In this document: positions 14,515-21,999 of the stretch, piece after piece
Numbering within the stretch: position 1 is the first letter of the stretch
Layout: each line of letters begins with the position of its first letter
Origin: Rickettsiales bacterium
GTDB taxonomy: Bacteria; Pseudomonadota; Alphaproteobacteria; Rs-D84
Assembly (NCBI GenBank): GCA_031267375.1
Contig: JAIRZE010000023.1
Coordinates: 1-25,740 of the forward strand
Direction: 5' to 3'
Length of the DNA: 25,740 nt
Notes under the pieces: generated by a model
The model's database searches: none
Seen by the model: the letters and a program-made list of their open reading frames with translations, nothing else
Told to the model about the DNA's origin: nothing
Made by a program: the position numbers and the translations under genes

Positions 14515-14544
14515 TTGCCGCGAACGAGCCCTCCGCGCTAGAAT
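14515..14544 (+). promoter_or_regulatory. Promoter of the small gene at 14573
   Basis: TTGCCG (14515-14520), an 18-bp spacer and TAGAAT (14539-14544). The predicted start near 14551 precedes a GGAG Shine-Dalgarno and a GTG at 14573. Between this and the ftsA-rpe stop lies a degenerate run of CTCT/CTATC units (14460-14500). Confidence 0.55.
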
Positions 14545-14572
14545 ATTTTTGTAAATGAAATGGAGAATCGCC

Positions 14573-14929
14573 GTGAACAAAACAGCTGTTATGAAATTGT
14601 CGGACCTGTTGCGCCTGACGCCTTATCAATCTTACATACTGGAACAAAACGGGGAAAAGTACAATCTGGACCGGCTGATAAAAAAAGGCGTGGTGCTTTA
14701 CGCTCCGTACCGCTGCACCGCCAGCCGCGGGATTGGCGATTGCATTGCGAAAGTATTTCGCGGGCCGCGCGCGGACCTGATCGGCAGCGACAGGATTCTG
14801 GTGCGCGACCAGCGCGGGATAAAGCTTTTTGCGACGGGATTTTTCAGCGCGCGAGACGGGCGAGGAAAATACTACGCGGATTCAAACGGCGCGCGGATAG
14901 AGAAAAGAATCTTTGACAGGATTGTGTAA
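14573..14929 (+). CDS. Small basic protein, unknown
   Basis: A 118-residue protein from GTG 14573, or 124 residues from ATG 14555. GTG is preferred because GGAGA lies 7 bases upstream, whereas the ATG is only 10 bases behind the -10 box and has no ribosome-binding site. The product is basic and lacks a signal peptide. Blocks such as LSDLLRLTPYQSYILEQNG, then VVLYAPYRCTAS and RGPRADLIGSDRILVRDQRG suggest a compact alpha/beta domain. Not recognised as a known family. Its stop abuts the stop codon of the convergent HExxH gene with no base between (14929/14930), and no terminator separates them. Confidence 0.6.
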   Translation: MNKTAVMKLSDLLRLTPYQSYILEQNGEKYNLDRLIKKGVVLYAPYRCTASRGIGDCIAKVFRGPRADLIGSDRILVRDQRGIKLFATGFFSARDGRGKYYADSNGARIEKRIFDRIV

Positions 14930-15898
14930 TCACATCAGCCGCAATATTTTCAAACTTATCATCATCTCGGAAATATATTTCGCCAGATACATATCGCGCA
15001 AAGAATCAAACTGGCTGCATCCGGATTCCAGCTCGCTCATTTTCTTCATAAATATTTCGTTCCGGCGAGTTGGCTCAAAATATGATCGCAGATTTTCAAA
15101 ATATTCCGCGCCCATAATATCCAGGGCATTAATATTATCAAACTGAAACACCTGTTCCATAACCCGGTTCCACCCGATCGGCGCGGCCGCATTTCTGCCG
15201 CGCAAGGCAGCTTGCATTTCAGCCGCAGTGTCCGTTAATTTTTGCTTTGTGTTGTTTGGCAATGTTTGCGAGTAAATATTAATCTGGCTTTCGCCGTCCG
15301 AAAGATCGCGCGCGGATTCGTCAAGGATCAGCTGCAATTCCGCCCGCGATATTTCCGCGCCGATTTCATTATTATCCAGCCAGTCGGCGTAAGCGCCGTA
15401 AAACCGGCTGGAATAAATCAGCGCGACAGAATGTTCGGATTCTGAAATTCTCTTTTTTTCCGATCCGATAATTTCCCCGGCAAATGCTTGCTGCAAAGAT
15501 CCTGTTTCCAAATATATTTTCCGCCGCCACAGCAATTCGGACGCGCGCGCCGCTATTTCATCATAAAACACAAAGTCTGAAATCTGCGCAGATGTCAATC
15601 CTTGCAAAGAAATTTGATAATCCGCAAAATGTTTTGACTCGTGGATTTTTATTCCGGGAATCCGCTGATTCAGCTTGTCTATCGCGCCGGATAATCCGGG
15701 CCTGGCATCCGGCGCGGGCGTGAAGAATTTTATAAAAATTGATTTTTTTGAATGATTGTACCCGCCTTGGTTTTGCGCCAATTCGCTTTCATTGGATATA
15801 GGAATTGTGTCAATGCGGACATCCTGGCCGGCGGCGCGCGGCGCGCCGAACCCCAGCGCCGCCAAGCCAAGCGCGAACAGGCGCTTTTTATGAAACAT
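14930..15898 (-). CDS. Secreted HExxH protein, paralogue of the 89-1258 product
   Basis: A 322-residue protein with a Sec signal peptide (residues 1-24, ending PRAAGQ). IPGIKIHESKHFADYQ (about 81-96) contains HExxH (His86, Glu87, His90). DEIAARASELL follows about 24 residues later, with Glu114 in the place of a third zinc ligand. The segment HESKH...DEIAARASELLWRRKIYLETGSLQQAFAG aligns by eye with HELKH...EEIVGPIAELLYIRGVFRKTGDIAAAFSG of the first protein, so they share a family despite low overall identity. The start overlaps the end of the cysteine-rich gene by 11 bases, implying translational coupling. Peptidase activity is inferred only. Confidence 0.6.
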   Translation of the reverse strand: MFHKKRLFALGLAALGFGAPRAAGQDVRIDTIPISNESELAQNQGGYNHSKKSIFIKFFTPAPDARPGLSGAIDKLNQRIPGIKIHESKHFADYQISLQGLTSAQISDFVFYDEIAARASELLWRRKIYLETGSLQQAFAGEIIGSEKKRISESEHSVALIYSSRFYGAYADWLDNNEIGAEISRAELQLILDESARDLSDGESQINIYSQTLPNNTKQKLTDTAAEMQAALRGRNAAAPIGWNRVMEQVFQFDNINALDIMGAEYFENLRSYFEPTRRNEIFMKKMSELESGCSQFDSLRDMYLAKYISEMMISLKILRLM

Positions 15899-16307
15899 AG
15901 CTGAAAGACCCGCTAGTATCGGATCCCGTAGAGGGGCAATTGCATTCGCAGGTGCAGGCGGAATTTGTGGAACACAAAGCGCTTACCGGCGTCCCTGGCG
16001 CGCATCCTGTGTTGGTGCAGGTCGGATTAGCCTCGCAAGCGCAGGTTGATGTGCCTTGATTTACCGCGTGATAACCGGTATCGCAGGTGCAGGTGTATTG
16101 CGGATAGTCTGACGCAGTGCCAGATGAACACGGACACATCATTCCGTTTGAGTCTTTTGTGCCGCAGGCGACATAGGCTTCAGTTCTTCTTTTACCGCCG
16201 GTAATAGTTATTGTTGAGCAGCAATCTATGCAACTTATGGCTGCTGCATATGCGTCGCAGGCTGCAAATATTCCAAACATAAATAATACAAAGGATTTGA
16301 TTTTCAT
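15888..16307 (-). CDS. Cysteine-rich secreted protein
   Basis: A 139-residue protein with a signal peptide (1-21, ending DAYAA). The mature chain has more than 20 cysteines in short EGF-like spacings: CIDCCS, CPCSSG, CTCDTGYHAV, CACEANPTC and CTCECNC. CTCDTGYHAV resembles the 'C.C..GY' end of EGF modules. It is probably disulfide-bonded and exported or surface-exposed; no enzymatic motif is visible. The start at 16307 is set by the signal peptide and a GGGGGA run upstream. It overlaps the following HExxH gene. Its leader region contains the hairpin cluster at 16344-16401 and lies behind the candidate RNA at 16426-16672. Confidence 0.7.
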   Translation of the reverse strand: MKIKSFVLFMFGIFAACDAYAAAISCIDCCSTITITGGKRRTEAYVACGTKDSNGMMCPCSSGTASDYPQYTCTCDTGYHAVNQGTSTCACEANPTCTNTGCAPGTPVSALCSTNSACTCECNCPSTGSDTSGSFSYVS

Positions 16308-16343
16308 TTTTCTTTTTCCCCCTGTCCTGCAAAATTCCCTGAA

Positions 16344-16401
16344 CGAACACGATGTGTTCGTCATCCCGACCTTCGTCGGGATGACGCCGCGGGCCGCGGC
16401 G
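16344..16401. repeat. Cluster of three adjacent hairpins
   Basis: CGAACAC-GAT-GTGTTCG (16344-16360), CGTCATCCCGA-CCTTCG-TCGGGATGACG (16359-16386) and ACGCCGCGG/CCGCGGCGT (about 16383-16401). The middle CGTCATCCCG hairpin recurs at 21947-21974, and a GAACAC/GTGTTC palindrome also opens the window (1-15). These look like mosaic intergenic repeats. Confidence 0.7.
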
Positions 16402-16425
16402 TTTATGTAAAAAGTTAATTTTCGT

Positions 16426-16672
16426 AAAAGAAAACCGCCAAGGAATTGGCGGTCAGGGAGTTAGAAAAATCATAAATATCAAATGACCCCGTCAGCTTTC
16501 GTCTGACCTTTACAGGCGAAACTGTTTTATAACTGACGGCCCCCCGACCCGGTCGGAGGTGCATAAAAAAAGACGCATCCGCGCCATCTGTTATGCGGAT
16601 TCAATACAGCTTTTCTGTACTGGATATTTTCAGGATTTTCTAAGTCCTTGAACACACATCCCTGTGGATTCA
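16426..16672 (-). ncRNA. Candidate structured RNA, about 245 nt
   Basis: A non-coding stretch on the minus strand with its own promoter (16679-16707) and an ideal terminator (ACCGCCA-ATTCCT-TGGCGGT followed by TTTTC, 16426-16453). Between them are several helices: CACA-GGGA-TGTG, a TACAG/CTGTA hairpin, ATCCGC/GCGGAT followed by TTTTTTT, CCTCCGA-CCGGG-TCGGGGG, and CCGTCAG pairing with CTGACGG. The last competes with GTCAG-ACGAAAG-CTGAC, and the loops TTTCG and CGAAA could kiss. It shows no tmRNA, RNase P or SRP signature. It is either a free RNA or the attenuated leader of the cysteine-rich gene 119 bases downstream. Confidence 0.5.
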
Positions 16673-16678
16673 TTCAAA

Positions 16679-16707
16679 ACTTTATCTGTTTTTTATGGAA
16701 ATGTAAA
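16679..16707 (-). promoter_or_regulatory. Promoter of the candidate structured RNA
   Basis: Minus strand: TTTACA (16702-16707), a 17-bp spacer and TAAAGT (16679-16684), giving a start near 16672. Confidence 0.5.
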
Positions 16708-16714
16708 GGAGAAA

Positions 16715-16838
16715 AGTGGTCAGGGGTCAGGGGTTAGTGGTCAGCAGTATGATTGTAAAAGAACAATTTTCTTAAAAAATAAAATTGCTCTTCATTTGCG
16801 ACATACTGCTGACCACTAACCACTGCCCCCTGACCACT
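16715..16838. repeat. Large palindromic 7-bp-unit repeat, likely terminator of the AsmA gene
   Basis: 36-bp arms (16715-16750 and 16803-16838) with two mismatches, built from units like AGTGGTC and AGGGGTC. The loop holds a second inverted pair (AGAACAATTTT/AAAATTGCTCT). On the minus strand it begins two bases after the AsmA stop and ends in TTTTCTCCTTT, so the transcript would form a very long terminator-like hairpin. Confidence 0.85.
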
Positions 16839-16840
16839 AA

Positions 16841-19327
16841 TTAAAACTTGTCGTGGCTGGAAACAAAATCGCGCAGGTAATCCGGATCAAAGCTTATCAT
16901 TATTTCAGACAACGAATATCCGCGCCGGCCGTTCGCATCCACAGATAATGCTATCGGTTGCGGCGCCGGCGAAGTTCCGCGCAAAATCAGATTCATCTGC
17001 GCCGTCATACGACCGTTAGCAAACTGCAAATTGCCGCCCGCATCGCAATGCGGCAATGACATTTGAAACGGAACCGTTGTCGCGAATCTTCCGTTTTCAT
17101 ATTTTCCGATAACGCGCAATTTTTTCAAGCGCGTCCGCCCGCCGTCCAATGCGGCCGCCAAAGCGTATTCCGCGTTCAGCTTTGTAATGTCTTCCGCGCC
17201 CGCGTAAAATTTATCCAGCCCCAGGCCCGCGACTTCACCGCCGTCAAAAGACAAGTCCAAATCGCCGGAAAGATTGTGCCATATATCATCCGCTATCTTT
17301 CCGCTGGTGGCCAAAGAAATATCAGCTGTCAAATATCCGCCGGATATATTCAATCCATTTGCAGAATTTACCAGCAAGTCGTGCAGGACGAACTTGTTCA
17401 ATTGCACGACGGCGGAATATTCATTTTTATTCTTTTTTATATCGGCCAATAAACTGCCGTTTTTTGAATCGGTTATTGAAAAACTTTGCGAGCCATCACG
17501 CAATGAATACGCAAAATTATCAAACTCCATTCCACTGAATATAACACTGTCCGCAAGCAATGAAATGCGAATGCCGGAAAGCTCCAAAGGTGCCAGAATC
17601 GGCGCGTTTGAAAGGAATTGCTGCTCTTCGTAATCATCCAGATAATCCTGGCTGATAAAAGAATCCAGATTCAGCAGATCTGTTTTCAGCGATATGCTCG
17701 CGCCATTGGCAGAGCCTTCAAAAATATGCCCTGCGATTTCTATTTTCAAGTCCGCGATATTGCCGTTTTTATATTTTCCGGAAATTTCCACCGGCATACC
17801 GGATTTCAAAAACCTGGTGTCTATGTTTATTTCAAAGGCTTTCAGCAGGCGCAGCGCATCTTGGTGAGCGAACGAGAATTTCAGCCCGTCAAAATTCAGA
17901 CTCCAATCCGCGGTCTGGAAATAAATGCTTTTTATTTCGTTGTCCGCAAAAACCTCGCGCAGGGCGCCGCGATTCACAAGCATTTCTTTTGACACCAGCG
18001 GAAAATTCAAAATGCCAAGGCCCTCTTCCAAAGATATATTTTCGGAATTATAGTTTATGACATACCGGCCGCCTTTGATAATCATAGTTCCATTTGCAAA
18101 CGGCGTCGTAAAGGCAACTTTTCCGTCGCGCTTTCCAAAATAATCGCTGAACTGGCCGGGCGCAGGCAAAGCGTTGCCGTTAAAAATCATATCGTATGAT
18201 TTTTTATTTACGGACAGCGCGCCGGTTGCTGAAAATGATTGATAATCTTTTAATATAAATTCTTCGCATACGAATTCTTCCGGCGTTCCGGAAAACAAGC
18301 ATTCGTATTCCGGCGTAGAAAGCATAATGCGCGACGCGCCGTCCGCGCCGATCTTTCCGCCGATGGCTTTCATATCATCTGCGGCAATTTTGTTAATTAT
18401 GACTTCATCACCCTGCCCCGCCGCATTTATTTGAATACGCGAAAAGTCGCGGCCTGCGAATTTCAAGCGGCCGCTTAAATCCAAATCGTATTGCGAGTTA
18501 TTGAAGACAGACGCATCCGCCAATAAAAAGGACAAATCAAAATTTATATTCCGCGCGGATAATATTATGCGACGCGAACCGTCTTCATACAAATTAATTT
18601 CGCCGGAAAATTCGCCGCCGGCCGCATTACCTGCAATATCATAAAAACGAAATCCGTATTTTCCGTCCCATTCAAAACTCATATTAACTTTTACCGCGCC
18701 GCGAATTTTTGGGGTTTCCACCGCGAACCAGTCATTAAAGCCGTCGGTGTTTATCGCAAAAGTCCCGCGCGCGCTGCCGTCCGAAAACAAGTGTCCGGAT
18801 ATTTCCAAATTCTCGTTCGCATTGCGGATTTGAAATTCGTCGCCCTGGCTTTGAAAGTCATATCTGTGCTCGCTGGTGCGGACGGTGCCGCGCAGAATTC
18901 CGCCGGCCAATATGCCGTCCGTTATTTCATAATCCTTGCCCAGAAAGCTGATGATGGAATTTCGTATCGTTATTTCCAAATTATTTGCAGGCGGCGACAA
19001 TTCCGAAACCTGCAAGCGCGCGCCACTGACCGTTATTTTATCCGGCAATCTTAACGCGCCCAGATCAAAAACAGAAGACAACGGCACCGCGAAAACGACA
19101 GAGTCCACCGTTCCGTTCGGCAGCTTTACATCGTGGATGGCGATTGTCGCGCGACCCAGCAAACTGAAATGCACGGGGCCGTCAATCTGAATTCCCAATA
19201 CATTTTCTATCTGGGGGCGCAGGCGGTCAAGATTTATAAAAGGCGGAATAATGACGACGCAAAGCGCTAACGCGCCGGCGAGTCCCGTAAAAGACCAAAA
19301 AATCCTGCGTTTATAGCGCGGCTTCAT
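16841..19327 (-). CDS. AsmA-family outer-membrane assembly protein
   Basis: An 828-residue protein with one N-terminal transmembrane helix (about 8-30, FWSFTGLAGALALCVVII) followed by NLDRLRPQIENVLGIQIDG and HFSLLGRATIAIHDVKLPNG, the hallmark AsmA N-terminus. The rest is repetitive beta structure, and the C-terminal part (about 690-800, GDLDLSFDGGEVAGLGLDKF and NGRMTAQMNLILRGT) matches the AsmA_2 end. Such proteins belong to the bridge-like lipid-transfer/AsmA group and influence phospholipid or outer-membrane assembly. The start at 19327 is chosen because the AsmA N-terminus begins there and GAGAG lies upstream. It is divergent from uvrB across 49 bp. Confidence 0.85.
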   Translation of the reverse strand: MKPRYKRRIFWSFTGLAGALALCVVIIPPFINLDRLRPQIENVLGIQIDGPVHFSLLGRATIAIHDVKLPNGTVDSVVFAVPLSSVFDLGALRLPDKITVSGARLQVSELSPPANNLEITIRNSIISFLGKDYEITDGILAGGILRGTVRTSEHRYDFQSQGDEFQIRNANENLEISGHLFSDGSARGTFAINTDGFNDWFAVETPKIRGAVKVNMSFEWDGKYGFRFYDIAGNAAGGEFSGEINLYEDGSRRIILSARNINFDLSFLLADASVFNNSQYDLDLSGRLKFAGRDFSRIQINAAGQGDEVIINKIAADDMKAIGGKIGADGASRIMLSTPEYECLFSGTPEEFVCEEFILKDYQSFSATGALSVNKKSYDMIFNGNALPAPGQFSDYFGKRDGKVAFTTPFANGTMIIKGGRYVINYNSENISLEEGLGILNFPLVSKEMLVNRGALREVFADNEIKSIYFQTADWSLNFDGLKFSFAHQDALRLLKAFEINIDTRFLKSGMPVEISGKYKNGNIADLKIEIAGHIFEGSANGASISLKTDLLNLDSFISQDYLDDYEEQQFLSNAPILAPLELSGIRISLLADSVIFSGMEFDNFAYSLRDGSQSFSITDSKNGSLLADIKKNKNEYSAVVQLNKFVLHDLLVNSANGLNISGGYLTADISLATSGKIADDIWHNLSGDLDLSFDGGEVAGLGLDKFYAGAEDITKLNAEYALAAALDGGRTRLKKLRVIGKYENGRFATTVPFQMSLPHCDAGGNLQFANGRMTAQMNLILRGTSPAPQPIALSVDANGRRGYSLSEIMISFDPDYLRDFVSSHDKF

Positions 19328-19376
19328 AATTTCATTCTCTCTTGTAATTTGATTATAATAGATTATATTTGTTCTT

Positions 19377-21449
19377 GTGAATAAAAATCTTTTTAGTCTT
19401 GAAAGCAATTACAAGCCGACCGGCGACCAGCCGGCCGCCATCCGCGAATTGGAATCGGGTCTGAATGACGGGCGGCGCAGCCAAGTCCTGCTGGGGGTAA
19501 CAGGCAGTGGCAAGACCTTTACAATGGCGAATATTATCCGCGATATGGGGCGCCCCGCGCTGATTATGGCGCATAACAAAGTCCTGGCGGCCCAGCTTTA
19601 TACGGAAATGAAGTCCTTTTTCCCGAACAATCATATTGAATACTTTGTTTCCTATTATGATTATTATCAACCCGAAGCTTATATGCCGACGACGGATACC
19701 TATATAGACAAAGACGCCAGCATAAACGACCAGCTGGACAGAATGCGGCACAGCGCCACGCGCGCTATGCTGGAAGAGCGGGATGTTGTCGTCGTATCGT
19801 CGGTATCGTCAATTTACGGCCTGGGAAGTCCGGAACAATACGCCGGGATGAAGGCTGTGTTTAATCACGGCGATAAAATTGGCGCCGCGGATGTGGCGCG
19901 CGCTTTGGTGGATATTCAATACGCACGGAATGATGTTGCGTTTGAGCGCGGCGACTTCCGCGTGCGCGGCGATACTTTGGATATTTTCCCGTCGCACAGC
20001 CAGGACCGCGGCTGGAAGCTTTCATTTTTCGGGGATGAAATAGAAGATATATGGGAATTTGATACGCTTACCGGCGGGAAAACGCGCCAGTTGGACAGAA
20101 TCGCGGTTTATCCGAATACTCATTACGCAACGCCTATGCCGACGATTATGCAGGCATTGGGGCAAATCCGCAAAGACTTGGATAACCGGCTGGAATTCTT
20201 TCATAATAATATGAAATATGTGGAAGAGCAGCGGCTTCGCGAGCGCACTAATTTTGATATAGAGATGATGGAGCAAACCGGCAGCTGCCGCGGCATAGAG
20301 AACTATTCGCGGTATCTGTCGGGCCGTGCCCCGGGCCAGCCGCCGCCTACATTGTTTGAATACTTGCCGAAAGACGCGATTTTGTTTGTGGACGAATCGC
20401 ACGTAACGGTGCCGCAGATCGGGGCTATGTACAAGGGCGACCGGTCGCGCAAAACTACACTGATAGATTACGGATTTCGTCTGCCCAGCGCATTGGACAA
20501 CCGGCCGCTGACTTTTGAAGAATGGGACTCGCTTCGCCCGCAGAGCATTTTCGTATCGGCCACCCCTGCGGATTGGGAACTGACCCAGGCCGGCGGCTTG
20601 GTGGCAGAGCAGATAATCCGGCCGACGGGACTGCTGGATCCGATTTGCGATGTAAAGCCGACCGCGCATCAGGTTGACGATTTATTGGAAGAGATAAAAA
20701 AAATTACAAACAAAGGACAAAGGACAAAAGGACAGGTGCCAGATAAATGTCCATCTGTCCATTTGTCCATTTGTCCTTCTTCTGCCGTTCTTGTTACCAC
20801 CCTTACGAAAAAAATGTCAGAGCAATTGACGGACTATCTGTGCGAAAACGGGGTTCGCGCGAAATATCTACACAGCGATATTGAAACTTTGGAGCGCATA
20901 GAACTGCTGCGCGAACTGCGCCTGGGCGAATATGATGTCCTGGTAGGAATCAATTTATTGCGCGAAGGGCTGGATATTCCGGAATGCGAATTGGTCGCAA
21001 TTATGGACGCGGACAAAGAGGGATTCCTGCGCAGCGCGCGTTCTTTGATCCAGACCATTGGCCGCGCTGCGCGAAACAAAAACGGCCGGGTTATTTTATA
21101 CGCCGACAAGATAACGGATTCTATGAAGGTCGCATTGGATGAAACCGCGCGCCGGCGCCAGATACAGAGCGAATACAACGCGGCGAACGGAATAACCCCG
21201 CGCACCGTGATAAAGTCTGTTTTTGCAGAGGTCGGGGACAAGGACGACGCGTCAAAAATAAAAGACCGCGGTCTAAAATTCGTGTATAATAAAAACGGCG
21301 GCGTTATGGACAGGAAAGACTTGGAAAAAGAAATAACAAAGCTGACAAAGCAGATGCATAAATTCGCCGAGAATTTGGAATTTGAAATGGCGGGAAAGCT
21401 GCGGGATGAAATCCGAAAAATGCAGGACGACTTGCTGTTGTTGGAGTAG
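19377..21449 (+). CDS. uvrB: UvrB, excision-repair damage-recognition helicase
   Basis: A 690-residue UvrB. YKPTGDQPAAI and Walker A GVTGSGKTFT (about 39-48), the beta-hairpin region YYDYYQPEAYMPTTDTYIDKD-like block (about 92-112), helicase motifs FVDESHVT, VLVGINLLREGLD and QTIGRAARN, and the C-terminal UVR domain (about 648-685) are all present. UvrB takes over damaged DNA from UvrA and recruits UvrC. Compared with the family, an extra segment of about 25 residues lies near 441-466, just before VLVTTLTKKM, encoded by the repeat at 20706-20776. The start is GTG; a TATAAT box lies at 19354-19359, 17 bases upstream, with no clear ribosome-binding site. tsaE follows after 5 bases. Confidence 0.95.
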   Translation: MNKNLFSLESNYKPTGDQPAAIRELESGLNDGRRSQVLLGVTGSGKTFTMANIIRDMGRPALIMAHNKVLAAQLYTEMKSFFPNNHIEYFVSYYDYYQPEAYMPTTDTYIDKDASINDQLDRMRHSATRAMLEERDVVVVSSVSSIYGLGSPEQYAGMKAVFNHGDKIGAADVARALVDIQYARNDVAFERGDFRVRGDTLDIFPSHSQDRGWKLSFFGDEIEDIWEFDTLTGGKTRQLDRIAVYPNTHYATPMPTIMQALGQIRKDLDNRLEFFHNNMKYVEEQRLRERTNFDIEMMEQTGSCRGIENYSRYLSGRAPGQPPPTLFEYLPKDAILFVDESHVTVPQIGAMYKGDRSRKTTLIDYGFRLPSALDNRPLTFEEWDSLRPQSIFVSATPADWELTQAGGLVAEQIIRPTGLLDPICDVKPTAHQVDDLLEEIKKITNKGQRTKGQVPDKCPSVHLSICPSSAVLVTTLTKKMSEQLTDYLCENGVRAKYLHSDIETLERIELLRELRLGEYDVLVGINLLREGLDIPECELVAIMDADKEGFLRSARSLIQTIGRAARNKNGRVILYADKITDSMKVALDETARRRQIQSEYNAANGITPRTVIKSVFAEVGDKDDASKIKDRGLKFVYNKNGGVMDRKDLEKEITKLTKQMHKFAENLEFEMAGKLRDEIRKMQDDLLLLE
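20706..20776 (+). repeat. In-frame palindromic short-unit repeat inside uvrB
   Basis: Units of AAAGGAC/AAAAGGAC (20706-20734) face complementary units TGTCCAT(T/C) (20749-20776) across a short centre. The segment is a multiple of codons and is read as a polar insertion (NKGQRTKGQVPDKC..., with two cysteines) in a surface loop of UvrB. No stop arises in the frame used. Confidence 0.85.
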
Positions 21450-21454
21450 CGGCT

Positions 21455-21862
21455 ATGAAAATAAAATTAAATAATTTAACTGAAACACTAAAATTCGCGG
21501 CGAATTTTGCAAAAACTCTGCAAAGCCCGCAAACGGTGGCATTGCACGGGGATTTGGGTATGGGCAAGTCAGTGGTGGCGCGCGCGATAATACAAACCCT
21601 GCGCGGGGCGGATACAGTGGTCCCCAGCCCGACATTTACTTTGGTTCAGAATTACGACGGGCTTTCGCATTTTGATTTGTACCGGATTTCGGACGCGTCG
21701 GAATTGGAAGAAATCGGATTATCGCACGCAATTGCGAATGATATTACATTGATAGAGTGGCCGGAAATAGCGGCGGACCGCCTGCCCCGGGACACAATTC
21801 ATATTTACATAACGGGCAGCGGGGATACGCGGGAAATAGAAATAATTAAAAGTGCAAAATAA
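21455..21862 (+). CDS. tsaE: TsaE, ATPase of tRNA t6A synthesis
   Basis: A 135-residue P-loop protein. Walker A reads GDLGMGKSVVAR (family GDLGAGKTT), followed by the signature PSPTFTLVQNY, HFDLYRISDASELEEIGL and LIEWPE. Length is slightly below E. coli TsaE (153). TsaE cooperates with TsaB/TsaD to make threonylcarbamoyladenosine at position 37 of ANN-reading tRNAs. The Ser in GKS replaces the usual Thr, a conservative change. Co-transcribed behind uvrB with a 5-base gap and followed by a terminator. Confidence 0.92.
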   Translation: MKIKLNNLTETLKFAANFAKTLQSPQTVALHGDLGMGKSVVARAIIQTLRGADTVVPSPTFTLVQNYDGLSHFDLYRISDASELEEIGLSHAIANDITLIEWPEIAADRLPRDTIHIYITGSGDTREIEIIKSAK

Positions 21863-21864
21863 AA

Positions 21865-21884
21865 CCGGCTTTGCCGGATTTTTA
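21865..21884 (+). terminator. Terminator after tsaE
   Basis: CCGGC-TTT-GCCGG hairpin followed by ATTTTT, two bases after the tsaE stop codon. Confidence 0.75.
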
Positions 21885-21931
21885 ATTTCTCAAAAATGTA
21901 AGTAATGTATATTTTTAGATGCTTTTACTAA

Positions 21932-21992
21932 ACGCCCCGTCAGGGGCGTCATCCCGGCGAAGGCCGGGATGACGATTTACTTCGTAAATCGT
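21932..21992. repeat. Cluster of three adjacent hairpins between tsaE and aspS
   Basis: ACGCCCC-GTCA-GGGGCGT (about 21932-21949), CGTCATCCCGGC-GAAG-GCCGGGATGACG (21947-21974) and ACGATTTAC-TTC-GTAAATCGT (about 21972-21992). Same design as the cluster at 16344-16401, with the CGTCATCCCG hairpin in the middle. It sits between two convergent genes and may help stop both transcripts. Confidence 0.75.
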
Positions 21993-21999
21993 TTTGGTT

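Noticed and set aside
16426..16672. tmRNA, RNase P RNA, SRP RNA or 6S RNA
   Set aside because: No tag-peptide codons, no tRNA-like end, no GAGGAAAGTCC or SRP core, and a multi-hairpin form instead of the single long 6S hairpin.
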